A stretch of 64,000 bases of DNA from G963663495 sp963663495 (GTDB taxonomy: Bacteria > Bacteroidota > Rhodothermia > Rhodothermales > Bin80). Below the pieces are notes generated by a model, which was given only the letters and a program-made list of their open reading frames with translations, made no database searches and was not told the DNA's origin. The position numbers were made by a program, and so were the translations under genes. This document shows, one piece after another, positions 26,751-37,619 of the stretch (within the stretch, counting starts at the first letter, position 1; each line of letters opens with the position of its first letter). The stretch is from positions 1,488,001 through 1,552,000 of the forward strand of contig OY760427.1 in NCBI GenBank assembly GCA_963663495.1, in the 5' to 3' direction.

Positions 26751-28001
26751 ATGCCCGAAACGGTTAGTACATACCGCAATATCACATACAGGCTGTTGCC
26801 CGTAAGTCGGAGTAACGCCAAGCAACTTGCTGGATTAGCGGGTGCGTGTAGGTTTGTGTGGAATGCCATCCTCGCAGAGCAGAGCGAGGCGTACAAGAAA
26901 GCGAAAGAGGCTGGAGAGAAGCCGCCCTCGGTAAGCTTCTTCTCGCTGGGGAAGCGGTTCACGGCGCTGCGCCGCACGGTCGAGTGGCTACCTGAATACT
27001 CCTTTGGTGTCGTTAGATCCACATTGAAATATCAGGCGGATGCATGGAAGGCATTCTTCAAGGAGGGTAAGAGAAGACCGAGATTCCATTGCAGACGTGG
27101 TAGTACGCCTTCGTTCACGATCCCGGATAACGTAAGGGTTCGGGATGGCAAGCTGTATATCCCGAAAGTGGGATATATGGCGCTCCGCAGGCGGGGAGGC
27201 AACCCGTACCCTGATGGTATACCCGTCAAAGCCACTATAAAGAAGAACGCCGGCAAAGGGTATGCTGTCATCTGCTACAAGATGGAGGCACCTGTAATAG
27301 AGGATACCGGCGGTGCTGTAGGCATTGACCGTAATTGCGAGCAGGTCGCTATGGTCTCCACAGAGGGCGATACAAGCATTATCAGACAACCGGATACGAA
27401 GCGTCTTGATGCCAAGTTGAAGCGGCATCAGCGAAGACTGGCGAGACAGAAGAAAGGCTCCAACCGTCGTAACAGGCGGAAGCATAGAATCGCCCGCATA
27501 CAGCGCAAGCGTGCTAACATCCTCAAGAATGCGAACCACCAGGTAAGTCGCAGTATTGCCAATTGCTCCTCAACGGTGATACTGGAGGACCTAAGGATCA
27601 AAGCGATGATACGTTCAGCTAAGGGGACGATGGCGAGCTTTGGCACAAACGTCAGACAGAAGTCTGGCCTCAATCGTGGAATACTGCGAACAGGTTGGGG
27701 CCAGCTGGATCAGATGCTGGGCTATAAGTGCCGCAAGGTGATAAAGGTTACCGCTGCCTATACCAGTCAGCGGTGTTCTGTGTGTGGGCACACAGAAGCG
27801 AGTAACCGTAAGACGCAGAGCAAATTCACGTGTATGTCCTGTGGACATGCGGATCATGCAGACCTGAATGCGGCTGCAAACATACTGGCCTCCGGGATTG
27901 GGGCTTCTGCACGGCGAGGGGCGTTCGGGTTACCGATCCCTATGACCCGTGAAATTGATACTAGTGCCTCACTGTGTACAGTTGGTCACTCACGTATATA
28001 A
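26751..28001 (+). CDS. tnpB: TnpB, intact 416-residue copy
   Basis: This is a full-length frame with RuvC-like Asp, Glu and Asp residues and a complete zinc ribbon. Compared with the other intact copies it has changes near the active site (GIDRNCEQVA for GIDRNCGQ, EDLRIKAMI for EDLKIKAMT) and TMASFG for TMESFG. The catalytic acidic residues themselves are retained. Activity cannot be judged from sequence alone. Confidence 0.86.
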   Translation: MPETVSTYRNITYRLLPVSRSNAKQLAGLAGACRFVWNAILAEQSEAYKKAKEAGEKPPSVSFFSLGKRFTALRRTVEWLPEYSFGVVRSTLKYQADAWKAFFKEGKRRPRFHCRRGSTPSFTIPDNVRVRDGKLYIPKVGYMALRRRGGNPYPDGIPVKATIKKNAGKGYAVICYKMEAPVIEDTGGAVGIDRNCEQVAMVSTEGDTSIIRQPDTKRLDAKLKRHQRRLARQKKGSNRRNRRKHRIARIQRKRANILKNANHQVSRSIANCSSTVILEDLRIKAMIRSAKGTMASFGTNVRQKSGLNRGILRTGWGQLDQMLGYKCRKVIKVTAAYTSQRCSVCGHTEASNRKTQSKFTCMSCGHADHADLNAAANILASGIGASARRGAFGLPIPMTREIDTSASLCTVGHSRI

Positions 28002-28006
28002 TTCCC
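27886..28006 (+). ncRNA. Predicted omega-RNA scaffold, copy A3
   Basis: This is the conserved 3' end of tnpB and the element, containing the AGGGG/CCCCT hairpin. The predicted guide starts at 28007 with AAAACTTA and then reads into the left end of the next element. The assignment is by analogy with known TnpB systems. Confidence 0.38.
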
Positions 28007-28014
28007 AAAACTTA

Positions 28015-29470
28015 GGGAGTTATATGGCTGAGTGCCACACGTTTTCGCAGGAATTACTTTTTGTGCTTTGCTGGTGCAGACAGGATGGCTTTCGCCAGTT
28101 TTTCATAATCGGTTCCCGCTTTTCACGAAAAACTGCAATTATTTCAAATAACTCAACACGTGGATACGCATGCTATATAATTTCCATCTATTAGGGAGTT
28201 ATATACCACAGTGCCATGCCCGAAACGGTTAGTGCATACCGCAATATCACATACAGGCTGTTGCCCGGAAGTCGGAATAACGCCAAGCACCTTGCTGGAT
28301 TAGCGGGTGCGTGTAGGTTTGTGTGGAATGCCATCCTCGCAGAGCAGAGCGAGGCGTACAAGAGAGCGAAAGAGGCTGGAGAGAAGCCGCCCTCGGTAAG
28401 CTTCTTCTCGCTGGGGAAGCGGTTCACGGCGCTGCGCCGCACGGTCGAGTGGCTACCTGAATACTCCTTTGGTGTCGTTAGATACACATTGAAATATCAG
28501 GCGGATGCATGGAAGGTATTCTTCAAGGAGGGTAAGAGAAGACCGAGATTCCATTCCAGACGTGGTAGTACGCCTTCGTTCACGATCCCGGATAACGTAA
28601 GGGTTCGGGATGGCAAGCTGTATATCCCGAAAGAGGGATATATGGCGCTCCACAGGCGGGGAGGCAACCCGTACCCTGATGGTATACCCGTCAAAGCCAC
28701 GGTAAAGAAGAACGCCGGCAAAGGGTATGCTGTCATCTGCTACAAGATGGAGGCACCTGTAATAGAGGATACCGGCGGTGCTGTAGGCATTGACCGTAAT
28801 TGCGGGCAGGTCGCTATGGTCTCCACAGAGGGCGATACAAGCATTATCAGACAACCGGATACGAAGCGTCTTGATGCCAAGTTGAAGCGGCATCAGCGAA
28901 GACTGGCGAGACAGAAGAAAGCTCCAACCGTCGTAACAGGCGGAAGCATAGAATCGCCCGCATACAGCGCAAGCGTGCTACCATCCTCAAGAATGCGAAC
29001 CACCAGGTAAGTCGCAGTATTGCCAAATGCTCCTCAACGGTGATACTGGAGGACCTAAAGATCAAAGCGATGACACGTTCAGCTAAGGGGACGATGGAGA
29101 GCTTTGGCACAAACGTCAGACAGAAGTCTGGCCTCAACCGTGGAATTCTGCGAACAGGTTGGGGCCAGCTGGATCAGATGCTGGGCTATAAGTGCCGCAA
29201 GGTGATAAAGGTTACCGCTGCCTATACCAGTCAGCGGTGTTCTGTGTGTGGGCACACAGAAGCGAGTACCCGTAAGACACGGAGCAAATTCACGTGTATG
29301 TCCTGTGGACATGCGGATCATGCAGACCTGAATGCGGCTGCAAACATACTGGCCTCCGGGATTGGGGCTTCTGCACGGCGAGGGGCGTTCGGGTTACCGA
29401 CCCCTATGACCCGTGAAATTGATACTAGTGCCTCACTGTGTACAGTCGGTCACTCACGTATATAATTCCC
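28015..29470 (+). mobile_element. TnpB element, family A, copy A4
   Basis: The ends are complete. The left flank is AAAACTTA and the right flank is CAAATTAA, so it lacks its own duplication. AAAACTTA recurs after element B1 (37398-37405), which makes A4 a candidate left end of a larger unit. Confidence 0.8.
28216..29465 (+). pseudogene. tnpB: tnpB, frameshifted
   Basis: The gene is collinear with the intact copies, but one G is missing in the run after QRRLARQKK (about 28920; AAAGCTCC for AAAGGCTCC). The frame breaks between the RuvC-like Asp and the Glu motif. The rest (zinc ribbon and last Asp) is open in another frame from 29040. Confidence 0.85.
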
Positions 29471-29988
29471 CAAATTAAGCCACTAGTGCGCCTGCCCTCC
29501 AACGCCGCAGGCTCCCAAGGCGGCAAGCGGATGGAGCACAGTAGGTGGAGGCATTTCCGCGCGACAGCGACAGAAGTCTTAACAAAATCTCGGTAGTGTG
29601 ACCGCTCTATCGTCGGAAAAAGGGCCCTAACTGGTGTTTCCAGCCCCTCTTCTCCCTACGCATGAACAACGCTCAATCGGTCCAGCAGGTACCAACACAG
29701 CACTTTCAGACCCAAACAGACTACGACATGAATATTGCAGACTACCGGTATGTTCTGCAATAAACCTGTGCAAGCCATGACCGCACACAGCATTTACACC
29801 GGAGTTCATAGTCGCTCAATTGGGGACACAACTACACAAGCCGGGGCTAATTACGGCCAATATTGGTCGACCGGCAAGATTATGTCACAACATCCGGGAG
29901 CGACGCCAAGATCACCGGCACGCGAGGCAATTAGACCAGACTGCCTGCAGGCTCAACACCGATTTGTTCTAAAACTTCGCCCTTGTTC
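29471..29988. other. Unassigned interval carried between TnpB elements
   Basis: No recognisable gene or RNA is present. Overlapping short ORFs on both strands lack ribosome-binding sites and family similarity. The segment may be part of the cargo of the A4...B1 unit. Confidence 0.35.
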
Positions 29989-30267
29989 TTAGAACGTTTG
30001 ACCAACGGATGGACTATCAATACTCTCAATGTGGCCTACAACTCTGTTGACTTTCCCATTCAAATCGTAAACATAGTCTTGGAGTACACGGACATCGCTG
30101 CGCAGGTCACTGATGTCGGCCTTCATTTCAGTTCGCAGGTCCTTTACATCAGATCGAATTGTTTCTATAGAAGCAGTTAGGCTGCGTATTATGGGCAAGA
30201 ATATTGCCACCACGCTTCCCACGATGGCCACAATGGAGGCTATCACTGTCCACAATATTGCTGTCAT
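29989..30267 (-). CDS. Small membrane-anchored coiled-coil protein
   Basis: The 92-residue protein has an N-terminal membrane helix (WTVIASIVAIVGSVVAIFLPII). An amphipathic coiled coil with repeated SDVKDLRTEMKADISDLRSDV-type heptads follows. Such proteins are common near mobile elements and toxin or phage loci, but no function can be assigned. It is the only intact gene in the ~960 bp of non-IS DNA between A4 and B1, so it may have travelled with that unit. Confidence 0.6.
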   Translation of the reverse strand: MTAILWTVIASIVAIVGSVVAIFLPIIRSLTASIETIRSDVKDLRTEMKADISDLRSDVRVLQDYVYDLNGKVNRVVGHIESIDSPSVGQTF

Positions 30268-31728
30268 GGGTTTTCACGATTGGTCGTAGCTCGGGGGATA
30301 GTTAATGGGATGATGCCATTGTGCAACTGCCAAGATACGGTGCCTACATCAGCGTAGACCTGTTCCTCCGCACTCAATGCCATCACATGGCTAAGAGCTC
30401 AATACATGTCGGGATATCGCCGAGTAGAAACGGAGTTATACACATGAGTGCCCAAGCCGTGAACTTTTGGCTTGATAGGGGGCACGGACACAATGGGACG
30501 GATCTCCAGTCCGCCCCATTGCTTACCGCAACATCAACCGAATTTGATGCCATGCCCGTAGAGGGTTGTAACACTGATATCCGTGTTTGTTCTGTCCATA
30601 GGACAGTGGAATACCGGTTGCTCCCGGGGAGTAAGAGTAACGCGAAGAAGTTGGCCGGTATTGCTGGTGCTTGCCCTGCCCTGTACCCATAAATCATCCA
30701 TTACGGTTCGATTGTTCGTCAGGTATGGTCAAATATCGCTGGCATGGCTGTCGGATTATCTCGGGTATTTCGGCCTAACAGGTATGGTGTGTGACTTGAG
30801 GTGAATAATGCCATCCTCTCGTGCGGATACGCGATCTCTTCCTGCGCCGCTTCCCTTGGCGCTGCATTGCCTACATCCACGAACCCTCGGCTGCAGTCTC
30901 CTGGCGATACTTCTGCCTCCAGTAATTCAACGGCCCGTACGAGATGCCCTGCTCTGTGCAAGACGCCGCTGCGGACCGGGTCCTTTCGTTATACTGCTCT
31001 ACCAGCGGAAACATCTCTTCCGCCGTACGTCTGGGCTGTACCAGGCGGTCCGGGGTCTGGGTTCTCACGTCTACGGGTAAGCTCTACAGAACCCGTCACC
31101 TAATCAAGATGCAGTTCACCGCACGCTCACGCAGGTGTAGCCATTGGGGCATAGGCCCACATCAGGCAAGTTGATATGCCATTTATATGAACCCAGATGA
31201 ATTCCCGTGCGAACATGCACTCAATTGTTCGTCTCTTACCTCGTATCCCAATGTCATTAGGTGTAACCTCTCTAGGCCACGCCACATGATCTGGTAACCC
31301 ACCGGTCCATCACGAGTGCGGTTCTGATAACCGCCGAGCACCGCTACGATCAGGATAGCAGTTCCCAAAGTACTGGGCTTCGGCAGCTTTACCCGTGCTG
31401 CATATCCATCCAAGAATCGCAGCTCCATCTCCGTGAAAAAGACATCCGCGTCCAGCTCCGGCACCTCCCGACCCAATTGCACCAAGGTCATGACGCGCCA
31501 GGATATCACACAATACATCGTTATTGCTCGCTGGAGACGCAACGAGGTACGCAGACCCAAACGCTCTACCTTGCACCCACTCTTGAGCACGCGGAAGAAG
31601 TCTTCCACCCGCCACCGCTTGAGATACATTGCCAACACCCGCGTAAGCGTGCGGTGAACTACATCTTGATTGGGTGATGGGTTCTGGGGAGCTTACCCCT
31701 AGACGTGAGAACCCAGACCCCAGATCGC

Positions 31729-32028
31729 ATGGTACAGCCCAAACGTACGGCGGAAGAGATGTTTCCGCTGGTAGAGCAGTATAACGAAAGGACCCAGTCC
31801 GCAGCGGCGTTTTGTGCAAAGCACGGCATCTCGTATGGGCAGTTGAATTATTGGAGGCGGAAGGTTCGCCAGGAGACTGCAGCCGAGGACAGCCGAGGCT
31901 TCGTGGAGATAGGCAGTGTAGCACCAAGGGAAGCGGCACAGGTAGAGATCGCATATCCGGGTGGGATACGGGTGCGGTTCTTTGCACCGGTCTCTGCTTC
32001 GTACCTGGCCAGGCTGACGCAGTCATGA
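31729..32028 (+). CDS. IS66 Orf1 (TnpA-type accessory protein)
   Basis: The product is a helix-turn-helix protein of 99 residues from ATG 31729, or 107 from an in-frame GTG at 31705. It has the RTAEEMFPLVEQYNERTQSAAAFC...GISYGQLNYWRRK pattern of IS66 Orf1, thought to help the main transposase bind DNA. Its stop overlaps the next start (ATGA), the usual translational coupling in IS66. Confidence 0.85.
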   Translation: MVQPKRTAEEMFPLVEQYNERTQSAAAFCAKHGISYGQLNYWRRKVRQETAAEDSRGFVEIGSVAPREAAQVEIAYPGGIRVRFFAPVSASYLARLTQS

Positions 32029-32363
32029 TCGGACTGGCACCTTCGCACCGGTACTTCTTTTACCGACCGCCGGTGGACATGCGCACAAGCTTTGACGGCT
32101 TGTGCGCTTTGGTAAAGAGCGGCATGAAGCGGAATCCGATGTCGGGAGACATCTTTGTATTCATCAACAGGAGGCGAAACCATTTGAAGGCGCTCACATG
32201 GGATCGGAACGGCTTTGCGATCTTCTACAAGCGCTTGGAGACGGGTACGTTTGCGTTGCCAGAGGAGGATGTGCCGACATGGGCACAGATGGTGATGATG
32301 CTGGAGGGGGTGTCGTTGAAGACGGTGAAATATTGGCCCCGATATGCGGTAAAAAGCCGATAA
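32025..32363 (+). CDS. IS66 Orf2 (TnpB/PF05717 accessory protein)
   Basis: The 112-residue protein has the conserved IS66 Orf2 signature: PPVDMRTSFDGLCALV, GDIFVFINRRRNHLKALTWD and a GFAIFYKRLETGTF segment. It is unrelated to the RNA-guided TnpB nucleases elsewhere in the window. It is required for IS66 transposition in studied members. Confidence 0.93.
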   Translation: MIGLAPSHRYFFYRPPVDMRTSFDGLCALVKSGMKRNPMSGDIFVFINRRRNHLKALTWDRNGFAIFYKRLETGTFALPEEDVPTWAQMVMMLEGVSLKTVKYWPRYAVKSR

Positions 32364-32423
32364 TCGGGCCAAATATAATGTGTGATTCGGGAACAAGCAA
32401 TATGCTGGTGTTGTTAGCTCACC

Positions 32424-34022
32424 ATGCAGCCCGAAGCACATTCTATCCTCTCCCCCGCGCAGGTTGCGTTGCTTGCACAGCACCCCGAATTGGCCAGTGC
32501 CTTTGATCAGTACAGCCGGGATAATGCAGAATTGGAGAGAAAGAATAGCCAGTTGCATGATCGATGCAGCCGGCTTGAGGCAGAGTTGGGGAATATGAAT
32601 AACCGGCTGATGCTAGCGCTACGCGCGCTATACAGTCCCAAGAGTGAAAAGTGTGTGCTGAATGACCCGCAGCAGGGCACGTTGTTCGATGAGCCGGAGC
32701 AGGAGGTCCCTCTACCGGAGCCGGAGACGAATGGACAGACGAAGAATGGGCAAAAGGCGAACGGACGGCAGAAGAAGAAGGGCAAGCCCAAGCGTAAAGC
32801 GCTGGACGATCTGCTGAAGAAACTGCCCCGCGAAACGATTACTATTGAGCCTGACGGGGATACCAGTGGTATGACGTGCATCGGGGCGGAGAAGACGCTG
32901 GTTCTGGAGCGTGTACCCGCCCATATGAAGGTTATTGAGTATGTGCGTCCGAAGTATGTGGACCCTGGGGATGAGGATAAGGGGGTGATCATAGGTGAGT
33001 TGCCACCACGGATGGTGAACAAGGGCATGGCGGGTCCGGGGTTGTTGGCAGATGTGGTGGTGGGCAAATATGCGGACCACCTGCCTTTGTACCGTCAGCA
33101 GCAGCGGTTTCGTCGGGAAGGCGTGGAAATTGCGAAGTCCACGCTGGGAGGCTGGATATCGCAGTCTGCGTCGCACCTGACCCCGTTGTATGATGCTCTG
33201 AAGCAGGAGTTGCTATCCACCGGGTATCTGCAGGCGGATGAGACGGGGATTGAGGTGCAGGATGGAGATAAGAAGGGATCGCTGCATAAAGGCTTTTATT
33301 GGGTGTACCATAGTCCAGAGCAGAGACTGTTGGTGATGGAATACCGGAAGACCCGTGCTCGGGCGGGTCCGGTGGAGTTTTTGCACGGGTATGAGGGATT
33401 GCTACAGACAGACGGGTATGTAGCTTACGACATCTTTGATGCGGACCCATCCGTAACGCTCTACGCATGCATGGCGCATGCCCGGCGCAAGTTCTTCGAC
33501 TGCAAGACGTACGAGCCGGATAAGGCCGCGCATGTGTTGAAGGAGATACGCAAGCTCTACCTCATAGAGCGTTGGCTACGCAAAACGGGTGCGAGTGCGG
33601 ATGTTCGTCAGCAACTGCGACAGGAACGGGCCGGACCTGTACTGGAGGAGCTGAAGCCGTGGCTGGAGGTGAACAATGGTTTACCCAAGAGCCCGTGGGC
33701 CAAGGCGACCCAGTATACGCTTGGCCGTTGGCAAAGGCTGACCCGATATCTGGATGAGGGCCGTGTGGAGTTGGACAATAATCTGGTTGAGAATGCGATA
33801 CGGCCACTGGCTATTGGTAGGAAGAACTACATGTTCGCAGGATCCCATGATGCATCCCAGCGGGGTGCCGTGGTCTATTCGCTCCTTGGAACCTGCAAAT
33901 TCCACGACGTCAACCCAATGGAATGGCTCATGGAAGTATTCCAGCGCATCCCGACACATCCTGCCGAGGACATAGCAGCGCTATTGCCCCATCATTGGAA
34001 ACGGGCACGGCAAGCCCACTAG
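32424..34022 (+). CDS. IS66-family DDE transposase (TnpC)
   Basis: The 532-residue protein has an N-terminal coiled coil (about residues 30-70), a charged linker and a zinc-finger-like region. The catalytic core runs from QADETGIEV through the LLQTDGYVAYD Asp to LDNNLVENAIRPLAIGRKNYMFAGS with the catalytic Glu. The C-terminal PTHPAEDIAALLPHHW tail is the family hallmark. The gene is intact. Confidence 0.95.
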   Translation: MQPEAHSILSPAQVALLAQHPELASAFDQYSRDNAELERKNSQLHDRCSRLEAELGNMNNRLMLALRALYSPKSEKCVLNDPQQGTLFDEPEQEVPLPEPETNGQTKNGQKANGRQKKKGKPKRKALDDLLKKLPRETITIEPDGDTSGMTCIGAEKTLVLERVPAHMKVIEYVRPKYVDPGDEDKGVIIGELPPRMVNKGMAGPGLLADVVVGKYADHLPLYRQQQRFRREGVEIAKSTLGGWISQSASHLTPLYDALKQELLSTGYLQADETGIEVQDGDKKGSLHKGFYWVYHSPEQRLLVMEYRKTRARAGPVEFLHGYEGLLQTDGYVAYDIFDADPSVTLYACMAHARRKFFDCKTYEPDKAAHVLKEIRKLYLIERWLRKTGASADVRQQLRQERAGPVLEELKPWLEVNNGLPKSPWAKATQYTLGRWQRLTRYLDEGRVELDNNLVENAIRPLAIGRKNYMFAGSHDASQRGAVVYSLLGTCKFHDVNPMEWLMEVFQRIPTHPAEDIAALLPHHWKRARQAH

Positions 34023-37000
34023 GGTAAGGCCGCCTAGCTGCCGGACGCCGAATCGTCCAGATCGGGCAAGCCCACATGCTCTCCTCCTTCCAACCACACT
34101 GTACCCGCCAAAACCGCCAAAAAGCCCGCTACCCTGTACTTCACCGCACGCTTACACACCCGCCGTGCATCCGCTACGCTCCCTACCTCCATGCTGGTCA
34201 ATAGCATCCACTCCACCGGCGGCGCATCCCCCGGAGGCTCCACCTCCAACACATGCACCCCGTACATCACCACCGGCTCCTCCTCGTTCTTCGGATCCGG
34301 CAACAAGAACCTCCCGTAGCGTACCTCCGTATTGACCATCCGGTAACTGCGACCCTTCCGTGCCTGCTTGCGCGCCTGCTTCTTGCGCGCCGTCACCCGC
34401 TGTATCTCTATCTCCACATTCCCCGGAGCCTTACCACTGCGCATTACCGCAAACAGCTTGCGATCATCTAACAGCTTGCGATCATGCTTCGCTCGTATCA
34501 ATACCTCCGCCTTACCCTGTCTGCGCTGCTCGGCAAACATAGCAAAGCTGTCCGCCTCCCGGTCCGCAACACAGATCACCTGCGTCTCGCCGGACAGCTC
34601 CTCCGCCGCCTCGCATATATCCTTGAACCCGTCTATCCACCGCTGCGTCCGCGGAGCATGCGGACCCTCCTCCGGATCCTTGAAGCTGCCACGCAACACC
34701 CCCAACGTCAATCCATCCTCCGTCACCACCAGCGTCGCATGCAACGGCAACCCCAGCGTCTTCGCCGTCGTCTGATTACTCCCTATTACCTCCAAATCCG
34801 TACACGCCGGCCGCGTACTGTACCGCAACTTCGTCGTGTCCTGGATGCATAACACGGTCTCCTGACTACGCATGCGCTCTATCGTACGCCCACGATGCGG
34901 CGCCAATATGTTCTCCGGCGTTACCGTTTTGTCCTTCTTGCTCTCCAATAACCGGTAATGCCCCTTCACCGCCGCGCGGTCCGCATCCGTATGCGCGGTA
35001 ATGCTGTGGCCTATCACATCGGCCAACATGGACGTACTCTTTACCAGTCGCACAGACAACCGCCTGTCTCCCAATGGCGCTCCGCCAAACTCCGTTTCGG
35101 CCCACTGCGCACTGTCAATCCCCTCGTGCGGATCCCTCACCGGACGCAACTCCTCCTCCGGTTCCCCCAAGGTCCCGCGCCATTCTTTGTCCAACTCGTA
35201 TACATACAGCCCCTTGGGATCCTCTTCCTTTGCCTCCTTGTGCCGCTTTCCGCCTGCGGTATGGCCGATCAATACAAAATTGTTCACCTCAAAACACGCT
35301 CCTTCCCCTTGGGGATCCACATACGTTTCGACAACCCAGGGACGGTAACAGTACCGTGCCTGAAAATCATCCGCCAACCGTCTCAATACCTTACCCAGTA
35401 CATGGCTGGCCAAATCCTGACACTGCCCCCGTATCAGAAAACGACTCAAACACACCACACGGTGCAAATGCGCCTTGCGCTGCTCATCACTCCACGCCAT
35501 CCAGTGCTCTCTGGGCGCCAGGCACAACGCCGCCGCCGAAAATCCCACCGCTCCCAGGTAACCATGGGCACTGCCTATCAGATAGCGTACCTGCGCTCCC
35601 ACAAATGTGGTCGTACGCCTCGGATGCTCAAAGTGCAGCAACGTGTTCCACGCCATACGCTGCTCGTCCGTCTCAACCAACTCAATCGTCAACCCCCGGA
35701 CACCGTGTACCGTGTCCGGTAACGCTATCGGATCCGGTACCCGCTCCTCGCGCCTACGCGGTTCCGCCTTAGCCGCATTACAATTCTCGGGCTTGGGCAA
35801 CACAATCCTCCCCCGGGCCTCCAACTTCGATAAAGCCTGCGCACAGTTGCTCACCTGCGGTTCGCCCCGTGCATCAACAAACCCGAACTCTTCACAGACA
35901 GCGCGCGCTATCTGCGTGCGAAACCGCCAAAGATCGTCGGCAAGAACCCTGTCCAAACGCTCTCCATTGCAGGGAGCAGTGAGCGTTCGTAAGACCTGAC
36001 TTCGTTGGAACATGCCGCAACATAAAAAACAAGTAGCGAAAGGTCAAGCACCTGAAGTGGTAGAATGGCAGTGGAAGCGGCGCAGGAAGAGATCGCGTAT
36101 CCGCACGAGAGGACGGCATTATTCACCTCAAGTCACACACCATACCTGTCAGGTCGAAATACCCGAGATATTCCGACAGCCATGCCAGCGAGAGTTGACC
36201 AGAACTGACGAACAATCGAACCGTTATGGATGATTTATGGGGGAAGGGCAGTGCTTGCCGGTTCGTCTGGAATGCCATACTGGCACAGTGGATTCAGGAA
36301 TACAAACAGGGAAAGGAGACGGACGAAAAGTCCCCGTCCTTGAGTTTCTTTTCTCTTGGAAAACGGTTTAAGGAACTACGGGATTGCACCGGGTGGTTAC
36401 CAGAGTATTCGTTCGGCGTGACACGCTACACACTGAAGTACCAAGCCGACGCATGGACGTCTTGCTTTAAGCAGGGTAAGGGTAAGCCAAGATTCAAAGC
36501 CAAATACCGAAGCCATCCATCATTCACGATTCCCGATAGGGTCAAGATCAAGGATGGTCGGTTACTCATCCCCAAGCTTGGATACCTGAAACTTCGGCGT
36601 AAGGGGGGCAACCCGTATCTGGACGGCGTTCCTGTAAAAGCCGTGATCCTGCAACGGGTGGGCAAGTGGTACGCCTGCATATCTTACAAAGTAGAAGCAC
36701 CGGAGACAGAAGATAATGGCGTTGTTACGGGGATAGACCGCAACTGTGGGCAGGTTGCCGCTGTCTCCACCGACGGTAAACGTGAGATCATGCGGCAACC
36801 GGACGTGAAGCGTAAGACGGCGAAACTGCACCGGTATCAACGGAGATTGGCCCGGCAGCAGAAAGGGTCCAACCGCAGATACCGCACTAAGAAGCGACTT
36901 CAGAAAGCGCACCGGTCGATCGCGATGACCCGCAGGAATGCCAATCACCAGGTAAGCCGGCAGATCGCGAATCACTCGTCTATGGTTGTGCTGGAGGATC

Positions 37001-37295
37001 TCAATATCGAGGCGATGACTTCGTCCGCCAGAGGGACGGTTGACAATCCGGGCAGGAACGTTGCCCAGAAGGCGGGGCTGAACCGTAGCATTAATGCCAC
37101 CGGATGGGGGCAGTTGGATGGTATGTTGCAGTACAAATGCCGGGAGGTGCTTAAGGTCCCGGCCCCCTACACCAGTCAGGACCGCAATAAGTGCGGTCAC
37201 CGGGACAAGGCAAACAGATTGACCCAGAGTAAATTCACGTGTGTCTTATGTGGGCACGCCGATAATGCGGACCTTAACGCTGCCGCGAACATATT

Positions 37296-37397
37296 GGCCT
37301 CCGGGATTGGGGCGACTGCACGGCGAGGGGCGTTCGGGTTACCGACCCCTATAACCCGTGAAATTGACACAAGAGGGTACTCACGTGTATAATTCCC
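37296..37397 (+). ncRNA. Predicted omega-RNA scaffold, element B1
   Basis: This is the 3' end of family B. It is nearly identical in sequence to the same region in family A, including the AGGGG/CCCCT hairpin at 37326-37350, although the two proteins differ elsewhere. This points to an RNA-level constraint. The role is by analogy with TnpB systems. Confidence 0.4.
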
Positions 37398-37619
37398 AAA
37401 ACTTACTGCGAAAGGTATGGGAGTTATATGGCTGAATGCCACGCGTTTTCGCAGGAGTTACTTTTTGCGCTTTGGTGGTGCAGACAGGATGGCTTTCGCC
37501 AGTTGTTCATAATCGGTTCCCGCTTTTCACGAAAAACTGCAATTATTTCAAATAACTCAACACGTGGGTACGCATGGAATATAATTATCATATATTAGGG
37601 AGTTATATATCACAGTGCC

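Larger units (their letters stand above)
26549..28006 (+). mobile_element. TnpB element, family A, copy A3, with 8-bp target duplication
   Basis: The ends are GGGAGTTATAT and ATATAATTCCC. The flanks are AAAACTTA at 26541-26548 and 28007-28014. The right flank is also the left flank of the next copy (A4), so the two elements are separated only by this 8-mer. Confidence 0.88.
31643..34155 (+). mobile_element. IS66-family element, complete (2513 bp)
   Basis: The terminal inverted repeats GTAAGCGTGCGGTGAA are typical of IS66. The 8-bp target duplication ACACCCGC lies at 31635-31642 and 34156-34163. All three IS66 genes are present and open, in the order tnpA, tnpB, tnpC. It appears to be the most recent insertion of this nested stack. 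Confidence 0.93.
31183..36013 (-). pseudogene. DruA-domain/IS4 transposase, split by IS66
   Basis: The N-terminal and catalytic part is open from 36013 to 34164, with the DruA-like region, Tn5-like DNA-binding segment and two catalytic Asp residues. It reads through the site where copies 1 and 2 are frameshifted. The apparent frame runs on a short way into IS66. The C-terminal part with the third acidic residue (YLKRWRVEDFF) lies beyond the IS66 at 31638-31183. Before the IS66 insertion this copy would have encoded a continuous transposase of ~770 residues, and it is the best guide to the active form. Confidence 0.82.
30676..36251 (-). mobile_element. DruA-IS4 type insertion element, copy 3, interrupted by IS66
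   Basis: The long inverted terminal repeats start CTGCCC at both ends. The target duplication TGCTTGCC is at 30668-30675 and 36252-36259, so this family makes 8-bp duplications. Without the IS66 insertion and its duplication the element is ~3055 bp. It contains an 18-bp tandem duplication in the transposase gene relative to copies 1 and 2, and lacks their frameshift. Confidence 0.88.
30552..37392 (+). pseudogene. tnpB: tnpB family B, interrupted by insertion
   Basis: The 5' part (30552-30675) encodes the N-terminus (MPVEGCNTDIRVCSVHRTVEYRLLPGS...). The remainder continues after the insert as an open frame (36226-37392; native sequence from 36260, CRFVWNAILAQ). The RuvC-like Asp (GIDRNCGQVAAVS), the Glu (VLEDLNIEAM) and ADLNAAANIL are present. 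In the zinc ribbon, RNKCGHRD stands where family A has CSVCGH, so one Cys of the first pair is missing. A dead copy. Confidence 0.8.
28015..37397. mobile_element. Possible composite unit A4...B1 bounded by AAAACTTA
   Basis: AAAACTTA stands immediately left of A4 (28007-28014) and immediately right of B1 (37398-37405). A4's left end and B1's right end form an inverted pair of the same type as in single elements. Between them are a 92-residue ORF and nested IS insertions. Joining the outside sequence puts xseB and the SDR gene next to each other. This is an inference from the repeats; stepwise rearrangement could give the same pattern. Confidence 0.45.
30431..37397 (+). mobile_element. TnpB element, family B, copy B1, split by a DruA-IS4 copy
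   Basis: The left end (CGGAGTTATAC at 30431) and right end (ATAATTCCC at 37397) match the ends of B2. The element is interrupted at 30676-36251 by the DruA-IS4 element, whose 8-bp target duplication TGCTTGCC (30668-30675 and 36252-36259) shows a clean insertion into the tnpB gene. The outer flanks are AGTAGAAA and AAAACTTA and do not match. Confidence 0.75.
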
